Of a stretch of DNA of 64,000 bases, positions 1 to 8,239 are shown one piece after another. Location of the stretch: positions 60,422 to 124,421 of the IMG/VR virus record IMGVR_UViG_3300031231_000003; one strand, written 5' to 3'. This DNA is from a virus. Every line of letters starts with the position of its first letter. Within the stretch, counting starts at the first letter, position 1. Both the position numbers and the translations under genes were made by a program. Below the pieces are notes generated by a model. It saw only the letters and a program-made list of their open reading frames with translations, was not told the origin of the DNA and did no database searches.

Positions 1-2
1 AC

Positions 3-1169
3 GTGCCATTGAATGTTAAGAACGTTCTATACGAAACACTGATTCAACCAGAATTCTCAACGAAAAAAGCATTGAACAAAAAAATTCTGACCGTCGGATT
101 ACCACTAGATTTTTCACGAAGATTGTCACAAAAGGGGAAAATTTCAACACAAGCGACCGACAAATTGAAGAGCAAACAACTTGATATTGTCAAGATTTTT
201 GTTTACAGGATCGACACGCTGAATCAGGACATCGTCTTTAAACCACAGAAGCTGTTGTTCGAGCTATCGAGATTTCCGGTTAGAAATTTTGACACTATGA
301 ACGACGTTTCTCGAGGAGCAAGCATTCAAAGTATCATTGGATCCGTTGCATTGCGTGACTTTGGGGAGTCACTTGACGAGAATTCATCATCAGCGGTATC
401 GTATTACCTCGAAGGCGATGCAAACAGTGCATTCAATTCGCCCAGTTATGAATTTCTATCGTTGCAACAAAAACGAGAACTAGCACGAAATCATGTGCTT
501 AGTTACATGCTCGAGATCTACATCAAATTATTGACTGGCATTTCAACATCGGATCATTCATTCACAATGGATGCGAACGATGAAAAAACGATCAAAATGT
601 TCGAAAGCACGTTCATCAAATTGTTGATTGAAAAGAACACAGCCGTTGTTACGAACGGTATTGCAAATACGATCAAACAAAGTCAGATTTCTTCGATTGG
701 AACATTCTTTTCATCGAATAGATCGACGGCGTCATCACGAATGGTTGGTATTGCTGGAAGCAACAAGAACCTCACTTTCACGGCTGCCACAAGTTTAGCC
801 TCGTTACCTCGTCAAGGTATCAAACCTCTGATGAATCTCGTGAAGCTCGTTTCAAAGGTTTCAAATTTGAAAACAACGATCAGCGATGGAGTTTTAATGT
901 CAAAGAACATCATTCGTCCACGACAATTTGATCGAGTATTCAACGTCATCATTGACCCTGATGATTTTGAAATCAATTATGAGGCGACGATCAAGACAGA
1001 GTACGGTAAAAAATCATTCGAACAACTGATCAAGAAACGCATCGTCATCCCCGTAGATTCAAACGATCAACGACGTAGAGCGTACAAGTTCCGTGAAAAC
1101 GATATTTCTCAAGGTTCCGCTTCGTTCGATAAGTACTTTGTAACGCTTGGAACGTTTGACGAGGAATAA
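3..1169 (+). CDS. Virion structural protein, probably 5'-truncated by window edge
   Basis: Open from the left edge; the GTG at base 3 may be internal, so the true start probably lies upstream. The visible 388 residues are soluble and mostly polar, with an Asp-rich acidic/aromatic stretch near the C-terminus (around DPDDFEINYEAT) and no membrane segment. I recognise no named family. Its stop overlaps the ATG of the next gene (TAATG), which carries an FN3-like domain, and the neighbourhood is otherwise virion proteins and endonucleases. A structural role is inferred from this context only. Confidence 0.6.
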   Translation: MPLNVKNVLYETLIQPEFSTKKALNKKILTVGLPLDFSRRLSQKGKISTQATDKLKSKQLDIVKIFVYRIDTLNQDIVFKPQKLLFELSRFPVRNFDTMNDVSRGASIQSIIGSVALRDFGESLDENSSSAVSYYLEGDANSAFNSPSYEFLSLQQKRELARNHVLSYMLEIYIKLLTGISTSDHSFTMDANDEKTIKMFESTFIKLLIEKNTAVVTNGIANTIKQSQISSIGTFFSSNRSTASSRMVGIAGSNKNLTFTAATSLASLPRQGIKPLMNLVKLVSKVSNLKTTISDGVLMSKNIIRPRQFDRVFNVIIDPDDFEINYEATIKTEYGKKSFEQLIKKRIVIPVDSNDQRRRAYKFRENDISQGSASFDKYFVTLGTFDEE

Positions 1170-3049
1170 TGACACAATCTTTACCATCGAACGAAGCATG
1201 TACCATTGACGTCAAAGAGGTTGAAAGATTCACAGCAAAGTTCTTTTATCAACACTTTGTTAAAGATGAATGCACGAATGACTCGGGAGAGTCAATTGAC
1301 GTTGACATAAAAAACGTCTCTGGTACAGATGGATCAAACGTTCCTTTGAAAAAGGTTCCTCGATACATTGAACTAAAGTTCATTCCTGTCGCAGTTTCTA
1401 GTGAGAATGTTGACAATCAAGTGATCAAACGAGATCAGGCTTCTCAATTAATCAGCGATCATTTTGATTCGATAGTGACTGAGGATCAATTTTCGTCGAA
1501 TTCGTTCATAAGCATCAATTTTCACGACGGATCGATGGATGACAAGATTTATGAAGTTGTCAGTGGTTCCCTTCAACAATTCATGTTGAATACTGAGAAG
1601 AATTCCAACGTTAGTAATAATAAGCTTTCAAAGCAATTCAATTCATTGTTATCAGATGATGTCGATGCTGATTTTTTATCATCAAAGTTTTCATCATTGA
1701 CTCGATCATCGGGCGCGTCATTTCATTCACTTTCTGAAGGAACCGATAGGATCAAGACCGCGGAAGCGATCGATGCGATCAGTTCTGGTCGAGGTGACAA
1801 GGTTGCAATCATTGAAAGACCTTCTCGAGGAACGAACGTTAGCGTGCAACTGAATGCTAAGATCATCAATGACGTGTTAAAAACACAAATTGACGATCCC
1901 ACTTCACCCTATTCAAGCGACTTGCAAGACCTTTTGAATTCGACACAAAGCACGCAAAGAACTGCAAAGCAACGAAATCAAATACCGTCGGACGAGGACT
2001 ACATGACAATGATTCCATTCATTGACCTCGACGTTCAAAATTCTTCAACAAAGCATGATGAATCTTCAAGACGCGTCGTTGGTTACGTCATTGATAAATT
2101 TGAGATCGATCAAAACCAGAACACGATTGAAAAGGAAAGGTTGATCATCGAAAATCCATTCGCGACACGGATCATCGATTCACGCGTAAAGTACGGTTCG
2201 ACGTACAGGTACCAGATCAGGACGATCGTCCTATTCATTCTTCCCGCCGTCGATGCCGACACGGGCGAACTTGCAATGGTGAAAGCATTGATCAGTTCAA
2301 AACCATCAAGGCCTGAGTACGTTGAGTGTACGGAGAATCAGGCTCCACCCGTACCAAACGATGTCAACTTCATTTGGGATTACGAGACAGAAAAATTGAT
2401 GGTCACTTGGAATTTACCCACGAACCCTCAAAGGGATATCAAACAATTTCAGGTGTTCAAAAGAACGTCGCTTGAGTCATCGTACGACCTTGTGAAGCAA
2501 TTCAACTTCAACGATAGCGACTCGCCCATCGAACAAAACGAAAATCCCGATCCTTCCGTGCTTGAAGTGACAAATTCACCTCGAACGTTCTGGATTGATG
2601 AAAAATTCAAGAAAAATAGCAAGTACATCTACTCGGTGTGTTCGATAGATGCTCATGGCCTCTCAAGCGGTTACTCGGCCCAATTCGAGGTCGGATTTGA
2701 TATCTTTAAGAACAAACTAACGAAATCACTCGTCAGTCACTCAGGTGCCCCGAAACCCTATCCGAACATGTACGTAGAGAACCAATTGTTCGTTGATTCA
2801 ATCAGGACGTCACGCGGCTCGAGAATGAAGCTCTACTTCAATCCCGAGTACTACTCGCTCGTCAATAATCAGAAAAAGGTCATCAAGACGCTTTCAACGA
2901 AGCAAGACGGGGGGAGATACTTGTTGCAAGTACTGAACCTCGATAATCAGAAGGTTGAAAATTTAACGATCACGATCGATGATCAAACGAAGCAATCGAA
3001 AACGAACACAAAATCAACGAAAGTTCTAACAAAGAATCGAACGAAGTGA
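1169..3049 (+). CDS. Virion protein with fibronectin type III-like domain
   Basis: 626 residues. The N-terminal half is Ser/Asp/Asn-rich and unrecognised. Around residues 390-520 there is an FN3-like segment: a Pro-rich entry (APPVPNDVNF), the strand LMVTWNLP, QFQVFKR, then SKYIYSVCSIDAHGLSS, the usual YxYxVxAxDxxGxxS end of such domains. The C-terminus is Lys/Thr-rich and probably flexible. FN3 modules are common on the outside of phage tails and heads. The gene starts on the stop of the upstream gene and its own stop overlaps the GTG of the next one, so the three are probably co-translated. The exact virion location cannot be told. Confidence 0.6.
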   Translation: MTQSLPSNEACTIDVKEVERFTAKFFYQHFVKDECTNDSGESIDVDIKNVSGTDGSNVPLKKVPRYIELKFIPVAVSSENVDNQVIKRDQASQLISDHFDSIVTEDQFSSNSFISINFHDGSMDDKIYEVVSGSLQQFMLNTEKNSNVSNNKLSKQFNSLLSDDVDADFLSSKFSSLTRSSGASFHSLSEGTDRIKTAEAIDAISSGRGDKVAIIERPSRGTNVSVQLNAKIINDVLKTQIDDPTSPYSSDLQDLLNSTQSTQRTAKQRNQIPSDEDYMTMIPFIDLDVQNSSTKHDESSRRVVGYVIDKFEIDQNQNTIEKERLIIENPFATRIIDSRVKYGSTYRYQIRTIVLFILPAVDADTGELAMVKALISSKPSRPEYVECTENQAPPVPNDVNFIWDYETEKLMVTWNLPTNPQRDIKQFQVFKRTSLESSYDLVKQFNFNDSDSPIEQNENPDPSVLEVTNSPRTFWIDEKFKKNSKYIYSVCSIDAHGLSSGYSAQFEVGFDIFKNKLTKSLVSHSGAPKPYPNMYVENQLFVDSIRTSRGSRMKLYFNPEYYSLVNNQKKVIKTLSTKQDGGRYLLQVLNLDNQKVENLTITIDDQTKQSKTNTKSTKVLTKNRTK

Positions 3050-3288
3050 ACTCAGTACCCGACGATCAATTTCTACCGGGAGATTCAATCATCGTGTTCA
3101 AGGGTTCGTATGACATCGTCGCAAGCGATTGGCCATTCGTTGAATCGTTCGAGGATGATTCGTTCGGAATGATCTTGGGAGCGAGAAGTAACATGTTGTC
3201 GGAACAGGATTTCATCGTCCTTGTGAACCAGAAATTGCTGTACGTTCAAGGATATCGGATGGTGAGATCTAATGAACATCAATCTTGA
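3046..3288 (+). CDS. Small PGD-motif protein (copy 1)
   Basis: 80 residues from a GTG that overlaps the previous stop (GTGA). The N-terminus carries QFLPGDSIIVF, the L-x-P-G-D-x-h motif shared by about fifteen small proteins in this window. After it come alternating hydrophobic strands (GMILGAR, FIVLVNQKLLYVQGY), suggesting a small beta-barrel. I do not know a function for the family. This copy is longer between the motif and the second strand than most. Confidence 0.65.
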   Translation: MNSVPDDQFLPGDSIIVFKGSYDIVASDWPFVESFEDDSFGMILGARSNMLSEQDFIVLVNQKLLYVQGYRMVRSNEHQS

Positions 3289-3307
3289 TTCGATTTAGAA
3301 TTGATTG

Positions 3308-4309
3308 ATGTACTTGGGTGTAGAAAAAATCGTAAAGAAGGATTCTTGGAATAGGACATCAACGAAGCACGTTCATAAATTTCAATGTGATGAATGCGGT
3401 AAATCGTACGACTTGTACAGAAATCGAAAAAGAAGGTTGCATTTTTGTTCTAAGTCATGTAAAAATGCATCAAAATTGCTTCAAAGGTTGATCACTGATG
3501 TTTGCATTGAACGTTATGGTGGAAGAGGTAATGCGTCCATTGAATTGAAATTGAAGAACCAGACGACGTGTCTTAAAATTTACGGTGCATCACATCCTTG
3601 GAAAAATGACGATGTTCATGAAAAATGCATGGTGACGACAGAAAACTTGCATGGTTCGAGAGGATACTTTGGAACTAAAAATTACAAGAAAGCGTTGAAA
3701 GAAAACTGGAATGTTGATCACCCCATGCATTCAGGCGAGATCAAAGAAAAACATCGTAATACTTGTCTTGCAAATTTGGGAGTCGAATACCCCTTGCAAT
3801 CATCGATTTCGATGAAAAAAATGAACGAAACCTGTAATGACAAATTCGGCGTCAAATGGGGATTTCAAATTGAATCTTGTATTCGTAATTCTCATACGAA
3901 TGAAGCCCATAAAAAACGACATGAAACGTTAAAAAAGAATGGTTCATACACTAAATCAAGATGGGAAGATCGATTTCATGAGTTTCTTTGTTCACGATTT
4001 TCAATTGTTGAACGTCAGGTGAGCATGAATCAACGATGGGCGATTGATTTCTATGTTGAACAATTAGATTCTTACGTTCAATTCGATGGTGTTTATTGGC
4101 ACGGCCTTGATCGTGACGAGAATGAGATAAAAAACAGCACGAACAAGCGTGATAAAACGATCTTCAAGAAGTTCTTAACGGATAAAACTCAAAATGAATG
4201 GTTCAAAGAACAGAATTTGAAGTTAGTTAGAATAACCGACAAAGAGTTCATGTCATGTTGGAAGACACAGAATTTTTCCGGTATTGATTTGAAATTATCA
4301 GGAGAATAA
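3308..4309 (+). CDS. Free-standing homing endonuclease, Vsr/EDxHD-like
   Basis: 333 residues from ATG 3308 (a TTG lies just upstream). The N-terminus is a zinc-binding module (CDECGKSYDL, then CSKSCKN). The middle repeats a short NUMOD-like unit (CLKIYGASHPWKND, CLANLGVEYPLQS, CNDKFGVKWGFQ) typical of DNA-contact arms. The C-terminal nuclease has E in SRWEDRFHEFL, D in WAIDFYV, then YVQFDGVYWHG and a KLVRITDKEF end, as in Vsr-like PD-(D/E)XK homing nucleases. It resembles the minus-strand gene at 8.9 kb from its first residues (MYLGVEKIV against MYVGIEIIV). It lies directly before a virion gene, the usual position of an intronless homing gene. Confidence 0.8.
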   Translation: MYLGVEKIVKKDSWNRTSTKHVHKFQCDECGKSYDLYRNRKRRLHFCSKSCKNASKLLQRLITDVCIERYGGRGNASIELKLKNQTTCLKIYGASHPWKNDDVHEKCMVTTENLHGSRGYFGTKNYKKALKENWNVDHPMHSGEIKEKHRNTCLANLGVEYPLQSSISMKKMNETCNDKFGVKWGFQIESCIRNSHTNEAHKKRHETLKKNGSYTKSRWEDRFHEFLCSRFSIVERQVSMNQRWAIDFYVEQLDSYVQFDGVYWHGLDRDENEIKNSTNKRDKTIFKKFLTDKTQNEWFKEQNLKLVRITDKEFMSCWKTQNFSGIDLKLSGE

Positions 4310-4310
4310 T

Positions 4311-5534
4311 TTGGCCACGTACAAAGAAATTTTAGCGGGAGATATCAAGAGCAGTCGAAGTTTCCTCTCGCAATTGATAGATTGTTTACAAGAAGACGTG
4401 AGTGCCTCTGTTTCCCGACAACAATATCAACATTTTGTAACTGGCGGACTTGGGCCGGGCGTAACCTCGTCGCTCTTTCAAACTGTTTACGATCAAGATT
4501 TCACGCTTCAAACTGCGAATGCAATCTTTGACATGACGGTAGGAATCCTTCCCGGTGGCACAACGGCCCTCACATCACAATCAGGTACCGATTCAGCTGG
4601 TAAGGAATTATTCCCGTCTTCTTCGTTAATGATGCGAGAAAAGATGGACGTCTATCGTCAATTCTCATCCGCCCTCCTTGGCGATGTGAACTCAACGTTC
4701 ACCGCCCCATTCGATTCATCGGACGTTTCTAATGAGATCGATGTTGGGCTTTTCATCGCGTTCAAGCGTCTTTTTGCTAGGGATCAAATCAAACGTGAAA
4801 CGTTCGCAATGCGTTTCTTCCAATCTGCATCCGCAGTTGGACCTAACGGTCAAACGACGGTCAATCCAACTCAACAAACGAACTGGCGTCCGAACCTGAA
4901 TGTCGCGTCAGTGTCGGGTTCAGCAATCTACACCGATATTGGTTCGGCAACGAATAAGTTGACCGCCTTCGGTGGAGCGGTCGGAAACATCGTTGACAGC
5001 GCAAACACTTCACGCACCGTTGGCGTCATGTTCTACGACAGGGGAATCGCTGTTCTCGACCTTGCAAAGATCACATCCGCATCGCAGTTCGTTTCTGGAA
5101 CGATCGATGCAATGCATGTTCTCGGTCAACAAACTCTCGGAGGACCTGGAACACAAACTGCCTTCAATAGCAAGTTCATCCCCGATTTCGTGGTCAGCGC
5201 AAGTCTTGACAACATTGTTGATCACATCGCCGCAACCCGGTTCGGTAGCGGTTCACAAACTGCGATCACCTTCCAGAACGTTACGAACATCAATTCAACG
5301 TTGATCTTTGCCAAGCTGGGTGCAGACGAATTCAATTACAGTTCAAATCCAACGTACACTGATAGTGAAGATCGTATCAGGGTCATTGAAGTCGGTCAGG
5401 AAGAGAATCAAACGGCATTCAGCTTCGTAACATCGATCGGTATTTACGATTCGAATGATACGTTGCTTGCCGTCGCCAAGACAAGTCGGCCCATTGAAAA
5501 AAAAATAATGAACGGGACCTTACGATACGCATAA
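4311..5534 (+). CDS. Virion structural protein; C-terminus out of frame
   Basis: 407 residues from a TTG start with an AGGAG-type ribosome site about 7 bases upstream (MATYKEIL). Mostly beta-rich, low in charge, without a membrane segment. The end reads SIGIYDSNDTLLAVAKTSRPIEKK, a C-terminal signature that also ends the LamG protein at 18-20.5 kb. That family normally finishes with I-R-L-D-F. Here the frame leaves this ending at an A9 run (5497-5505) and stops at 5534. Reading one base back continues NNERDLTIRIRLDF and stops at 5575. The gene is flanked by two unrelated homing endonucleases. Probable tail or fiber-associated protein. Confidence 0.65.
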   Translation: MATYKEILAGDIKSSRSFLSQLIDCLQEDVSASVSRQQYQHFVTGGLGPGVTSSLFQTVYDQDFTLQTANAIFDMTVGILPGGTTALTSQSGTDSAGKELFPSSSLMMREKMDVYRQFSSALLGDVNSTFTAPFDSSDVSNEIDVGLFIAFKRLFARDQIKRETFAMRFFQSASAVGPNGQTTVNPTQQTNWRPNLNVASVSGSAIYTDIGSATNKLTAFGGAVGNIVDSANTSRTVGVMFYDRGIAVLDLAKITSASQFVSGTIDAMHVLGQQTLGGPGTQTAFNSKFIPDFVVSASLDNIVDHIAATRFGSGSQTAITFQNVTNINSTLIFAKLGADEFNYSSNPTYTDSEDRIRVIEVGQEENQTAFSFVTSIGIYDSNDTLLAVAKTSRPIEKKIMNGTLRYA

Positions 5535-5605
5535 GATTGGATTTCGCCCAGAAAAGAAGGTTTCACTTGATTTAACAAAATGTATGGGTAACGTACAATG
5601 GTCAT

Positions 5606-6694
5606 ATGCCAAGGTATTTACCCGTAACGAATCAATGTGAAGTTTGTCATAATCCCTTTACAGTAGCGTACCGTTTCCGTGGTACGAAAACTTGTAACAA
5701 GGAATGCTTCAAGAAATTGATGTCTTCGAAAAAGAGGACTGAACGTATCAAGAAACAATGCTTGAACGATAAATGCGGGAAGATCTTTGATCTAAAGATC
5801 ACCTACGAGAACATTCAAAAGTACTGCAGTCAAATCTGTTTCTACGATCACAAGTACGGACGAGAATCAGCAATCGTCACATTGATCTGTAAATCATGCG
5901 GAAATGATTTTGATCGTGTGTTCAGCAAACGTCGACACAGATGTTGTTCAAAAAAATGTTTTAGTGTTCAACAAAGTCTGGCAATGATGGGTAAAAATAA
6001 TCCAATGTTTGGTAAAGGACCAATGTTGGGTCGTGTTGCATGGAACAACGGTAAAACAACCGAAACAGACGACAGATTAAAAAATCTAGGACGTGAAGTT
6101 TCACGATCGTTGCAAAGAGGATTTGAATCCGGAAAATTGACTCATGTGGGCGAGAACAATCCGAACTTTGGGCGGACCCGAGAAACACGTTCAATCGAGA
6201 ACCTCGAAAACTACAGCAAGGCAGCATCACAACGCGTGATCGATGGAGTCTCTTGCAACAACAAGAATTTCATGCAAGGAAATTTCTTCAGCAAGAAACA
6301 GAACGAAAGTTTCCATTATCGTTCATCGTACGAACTTCGATTGATGCTTTGCTATGAAGTTGATGAAGATATAATTTCGTACGAACATGAACCGTTCGTG
6401 ATCAAGTACGACGAAGGCAAACGTTACATACCCGATGTCTTAATATTGAAGAACTCATGTGAAAAAGCTATGATCGTTGAAGTCAAACCCGAAATGTTCT
6501 TGCAGAATTTAGATGTAGTTGAAAAAGCAAACGCGGCTCGCGATTATTGTGACAAAAATGACATGACGTACGAATTCATCACATTGAATGACATCGTACG
6601 TTACGAGAAAACGTTATCAATAGATTCTGAACGACACAAAAATTTACATGAACAGAATTCAACCTTAAACGGGGGTGTGAAGTATGCGTCATGA
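5606..6694 (+). CDS. Homing endonuclease with zinc modules, NUMOD3 and TnsA-like nuclease
   Basis: 362 residues. Several Cys pairs at the N-terminus (CEVCHNPF, CLNDKCGKIFD, CKSCGNDFD, CCSKKCF) form zinc modules. They are followed by NUMOD3-like Gly/Asn/Pro repeats (GKNNPMFGKGPMLG, GENNPNFGRT). The C-terminal domain has the TnsA-like PD-(D/E)XK order: YRSSYELRL (Glu), RYIPDVLI (Asp), MIVEVKP (E-x-K), then a helix and ITLNDI. The gene lies directly after a virion gene and overlaps the start of the metallopeptidase gene by 11 bases. No sign of damage is visible. Confidence 0.8.
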   Translation: MPRYLPVTNQCEVCHNPFTVAYRFRGTKTCNKECFKKLMSSKKRTERIKKQCLNDKCGKIFDLKITYENIQKYCSQICFYDHKYGRESAIVTLICKSCGNDFDRVFSKRRHRCCSKKCFSVQQSLAMMGKNNPMFGKGPMLGRVAWNNGKTTETDDRLKNLGREVSRSLQRGFESGKLTHVGENNPNFGRTRETRSIENLENYSKAASQRVIDGVSCNNKNFMQGNFFSKKQNESFHYRSSYELRLMLCYEVDEDIISYEHEPFVIKYDEGKRYIPDVLILKNSCEKAMIVEVKPEMFLQNLDVVEKANAARDYCDKNDMTYEFITLNDIVRYEKTLSIDSERHKNLHEQNSTLNGGVKYAS

Positions 6695-7040
6695 AATCCT
6701 GGTCGGAGCTAGAACATATCAAATGTTCCTGTTATCGTCTAAGGAATTCAATGAACGAGTAAAAATACTGACTGGTCAGGATCTGTGTTCAAAACTTGGA
6801 TTGACCGATCATTACAATCAAGAAATTTACGTTTGTAATGATATTCACCCAGAACTAATGAGAGAGATCATAGTTCATGAAATCGTTCATGTCATGTTAG
6901 AAGATGCAGGTCTGGCTTCGTTGCAAAATCAGAACATTGAATTGAACGAGATCGTTACATCGATCATTTCACCTCGTTTAACGCAAGTTCTGTCACAGAA
7001 CAAAAAGATCTTCGATCTGTTGTTTAGTGGAACTCGTTGA
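6684..7040 (+). CDS. Small zinc metallopeptidase-like protein (HExxH)
   Basis: 118 residues. It contains HEIVHVMLEDAG, an H-E-x-x-H zinc site with a downstream acidic residue, as in ImmA/IrrE or SprT-type small metalloproteases. Upstream, YNQEIYVCNDIHPELMREII resembles the strand and helix that lead into the active helix in those families. There is no signal peptide, so it is probably cytoplasmic. It overlaps the end of the endonuclease gene upstream. Its own stop overlaps a GTG of a possible following gene. The substrate is unknown. Confidence 0.65.
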   Translation: MRHEILVGARTYQMFLLSSKEFNERVKILTGQDLCSKLGLTDHYNQEIYVCNDIHPELMREIIVHEIVHVMLEDAGLASLQNQNIELNEIVTSIISPRLTQVLSQNKKIFDLLFSGTR

Positions 7041-7329
7041 TATCGACATTGACGACTCGTTGTTCTTTGAACCTCCAAAGGATGAAAATTTAATCATGTT
7101 CAAAGATTCATTCAATGAACTTTACGATCGAAAAGCTGAACTCACCCAAAGGGGAAATGTTGTCTCAATCAGTTTTGGCCAATCGCCCCGCCGATCGGTC
7201 GAACACAACGCTCTGTACTGGTATGGATTTTCCGTGTTGGATATGATCAACCATTTGTACATTACCTTACCAGAACTCATCATCACAAGATCACCGGGAC
7301 TTAGATGTGCGAATTCATTCAAAGATTGA
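7027..7329 (+). CDS. Doubtful hypothetical ORF, acidic N-terminus
   Basis: 100 residues from a GTG overlapping the stop of the metallopeptidase gene. The first 45 residues are acidic and protein-like (ELVDIDIDDSLFFEPP). From 7122 it runs antisense to a more convincing minus-strand PGD-motif gene, and its second half looks like a shadow. Either this is a short true gene whose end is accidental, or it is not translated. Confidence 0.3.
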   Translation: MELVDIDIDDSLFFEPPKDENLIMFKDSFNELYDRKAELTQRGNVVSISFGQSPRRSVEHNALYWYGFSVLDMINHLYITLPELIITRSPGLRCANSFKD

Positions 7330-7343
7330 AGGCTTGATTGCAT
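7122..7343 (-). CDS. Small PGD-motif protein (copy 2)
   Basis: 73 residues from ATG 7343. An in-frame TTG further in and an ATG at 7436 are alternative starts. The N-terminus contains FAHLSPGDLVMMSSG, a clear member of the L-x-P-G-D family, followed by hydrophobic strands (KWLIISNTE, YRALCSTD). It is on the minus strand, downstream of the tRNA-Gly cluster, and is antisense to the doubtful plus-strand ORF. No strong ribosome site is visible, so the start is uncertain. Confidence 0.55.
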   Translation of the reverse strand: MQSSLQSLNEFAHLSPGDLVMMSSGKVMYKWLIISNTENPYQYRALCSTDRRGDWPKLIETTFPLWVSSAFRS

Positions 7344-7512
7344 CGAAATTCGCGTCCAAAAAGTAACAAATTGTTGGAATTGTACTTGAAATGCCCGGCG
7401 GCCATCGATCCATACCACCTCTGATCGTTCTGTCAACGCTTGACGGATTCACGATGCACGCAGCGAACGTTGATCGGTGTTCGGTTTTTACGTTTGAATT
7501 ACCCAATTTCAT
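7315..7512 (-). CDS. Doubtful small ORF
   Basis: 65 residues from ATG 7512 (MKLGNSNVKTEHR). It fills the gap between the 47-residue ORF and the minus-strand PGD-motif gene, and its end overlaps the beginning of the latter in another frame. There is no recognisable domain and no ribosome site. Listed because the minus strand is otherwise contiguous here. Confidence 0.25.
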   Translation of the reverse strand: MKLGNSNVKTEHRSTFAACIVNPSSVDRTIRGGMDRWPPGISSTIPTICYFLDANFDAIKPSIFE

Positions 7513-7520
7513 GTGACCGA

Positions 7521-7664
7521 TCACAAGAAACGTTTTACAAATTTTTGCATGACCGACAACCTGTCGCGTTGACGAATAAAGCCATGAACCTCCGCCTTTT
7601 TAGTGATTCGAGGCATGACGATCGTGCCAGGTGGGTGAAAATTGCTCAAGTGATCAAGATTCAT
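7521..7664 (-). CDS. 47-residue ORF, possible short PGD-like protein
   Basis: The ATG overlaps the stop of the upstream coiled-coil gene in an ATGA junction, which supports translational coupling. The sequence contains NFHPPGTIVMPRI, which loosely resembles the L-x-P-G-D-x-h motif of the small-protein family but lacks the Asp. The rest is basic (IRQRDR, KFVKRFL). Confidence 0.4.
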   Translation of the reverse strand: MNLDHLSNFHPPGTIVMPRITKKAEVHGFIRQRDRLSVMQKFVKRFL

Positions 7665-7906
7665 ATCGCTTGATTCTTACAATCGCCGCAGATTGCAGAA
7701 CAAACAACACAATCTTTGATCTTGCATTCTAGCGAGAGTTCTCTCTGATGCGAAGCATTGAAAGCTTGAGACAAGGAATCACGTTCAGCCGTGAGACTTT
7801 CTATTTCCTTTGCGAGAAGTTCTCGTTCCTTCATGAGTTCATCGAACTCTGATCGCTTTAAGCAGACGAGATCAGTTTGATATTCAATCGTAGATTTGAG
7901 CTTCAT
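7661..7906 (-). CDS. Small coiled-coil protein with C-terminal cysteines
   Basis: 81 residues from ATG 7906 with a purine-rich ribosome site (AAAGAGAAGAA). Residues 17-60 are a heptad-like, Glu/Leu-rich helix (ELLAKEIESLTAERDSLSQ). The last part has CVVCSAICGDC, a possible metal site. It lies just downstream of the tRNA-Gly gene on the same strand and is followed through ATGA by a 47-residue ORF. Function unknown. Confidence 0.55.
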   Translation of the reverse strand: MKLKSTIEYQTDLVCLKRSEFDELMKERELLAKEIESLTAERDSLSQAFNASHQRELSLECKIKDCVVCSAICGDCKNQAI

Positions 7907-8003
7907 TTCTTCTCTTTAATTCAGATAGGCGGGAAAATCAATCCCTCGATCGGTCACGAACGTATCGAATTTGTTGTGATCGAGGGGATCAAAGTTGAGT
8001 TGA

Positions 8004-8074
8004 GCAGGTGGCGAGACTCGAACTCGCAACTTTCAGTTTGGAAAACTGACCCTCTACCATTGAGTTACACCTGC
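8004..8074 (-). tRNA. tRNA-Gly (anticodon UCC)
   Basis: 71-nt cloverleaf on the minus strand. The 7-bp acceptor stem is perfect (GCAGGTG with CACCTGC). The D-arm has the loop AATGGTA. The anticodon stem TCAGT/ACTGA encloses the loop TTTCCAA, giving anticodon UCC (Gly, GGA and GGG codons). The variable loop has 5 nt, and the T-arm is GCGAG/CTCGC with loop TTCGAGT. No CCA is encoded. It is a lone tRNA in this window. Confidence 0.93.
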
Positions 8075-8083
8075 GAAAAATTC

Positions 8084-8170
8084 TTACTTGCGAGGCGTCA
8101 TCGGGTGACCGAAATCATCCCAGAGTACGTACTTGACAAGCTTGTTGAGGTACTTACGAACGAATTTCAT
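8084..8170 (-). CDS. 28-residue basic ORF beside the tRNA
   Basis: ATG 8170 to TAA 8084: a Lys/Arg/aromatic-rich peptide (KFVRKYLNKLVKYVLW, ending in PMTPRK). It fills the 165-base gap between the structural gene at 8240 and the tRNA on the same strand. Similar tiny basic peptides are common in large phages, but I see no ribosome site. Confidence 0.35.
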   Translation of the reverse strand: MKFVRKYLNKLVKYVLWDDFGHPMTPRK

Positions 8171-8239
8171 TTGATCATGGTAACATGAAAATTGAAAGAA
8201 AACACGATTATTGCGATCGTATGGTCAAAATACCTTTCA

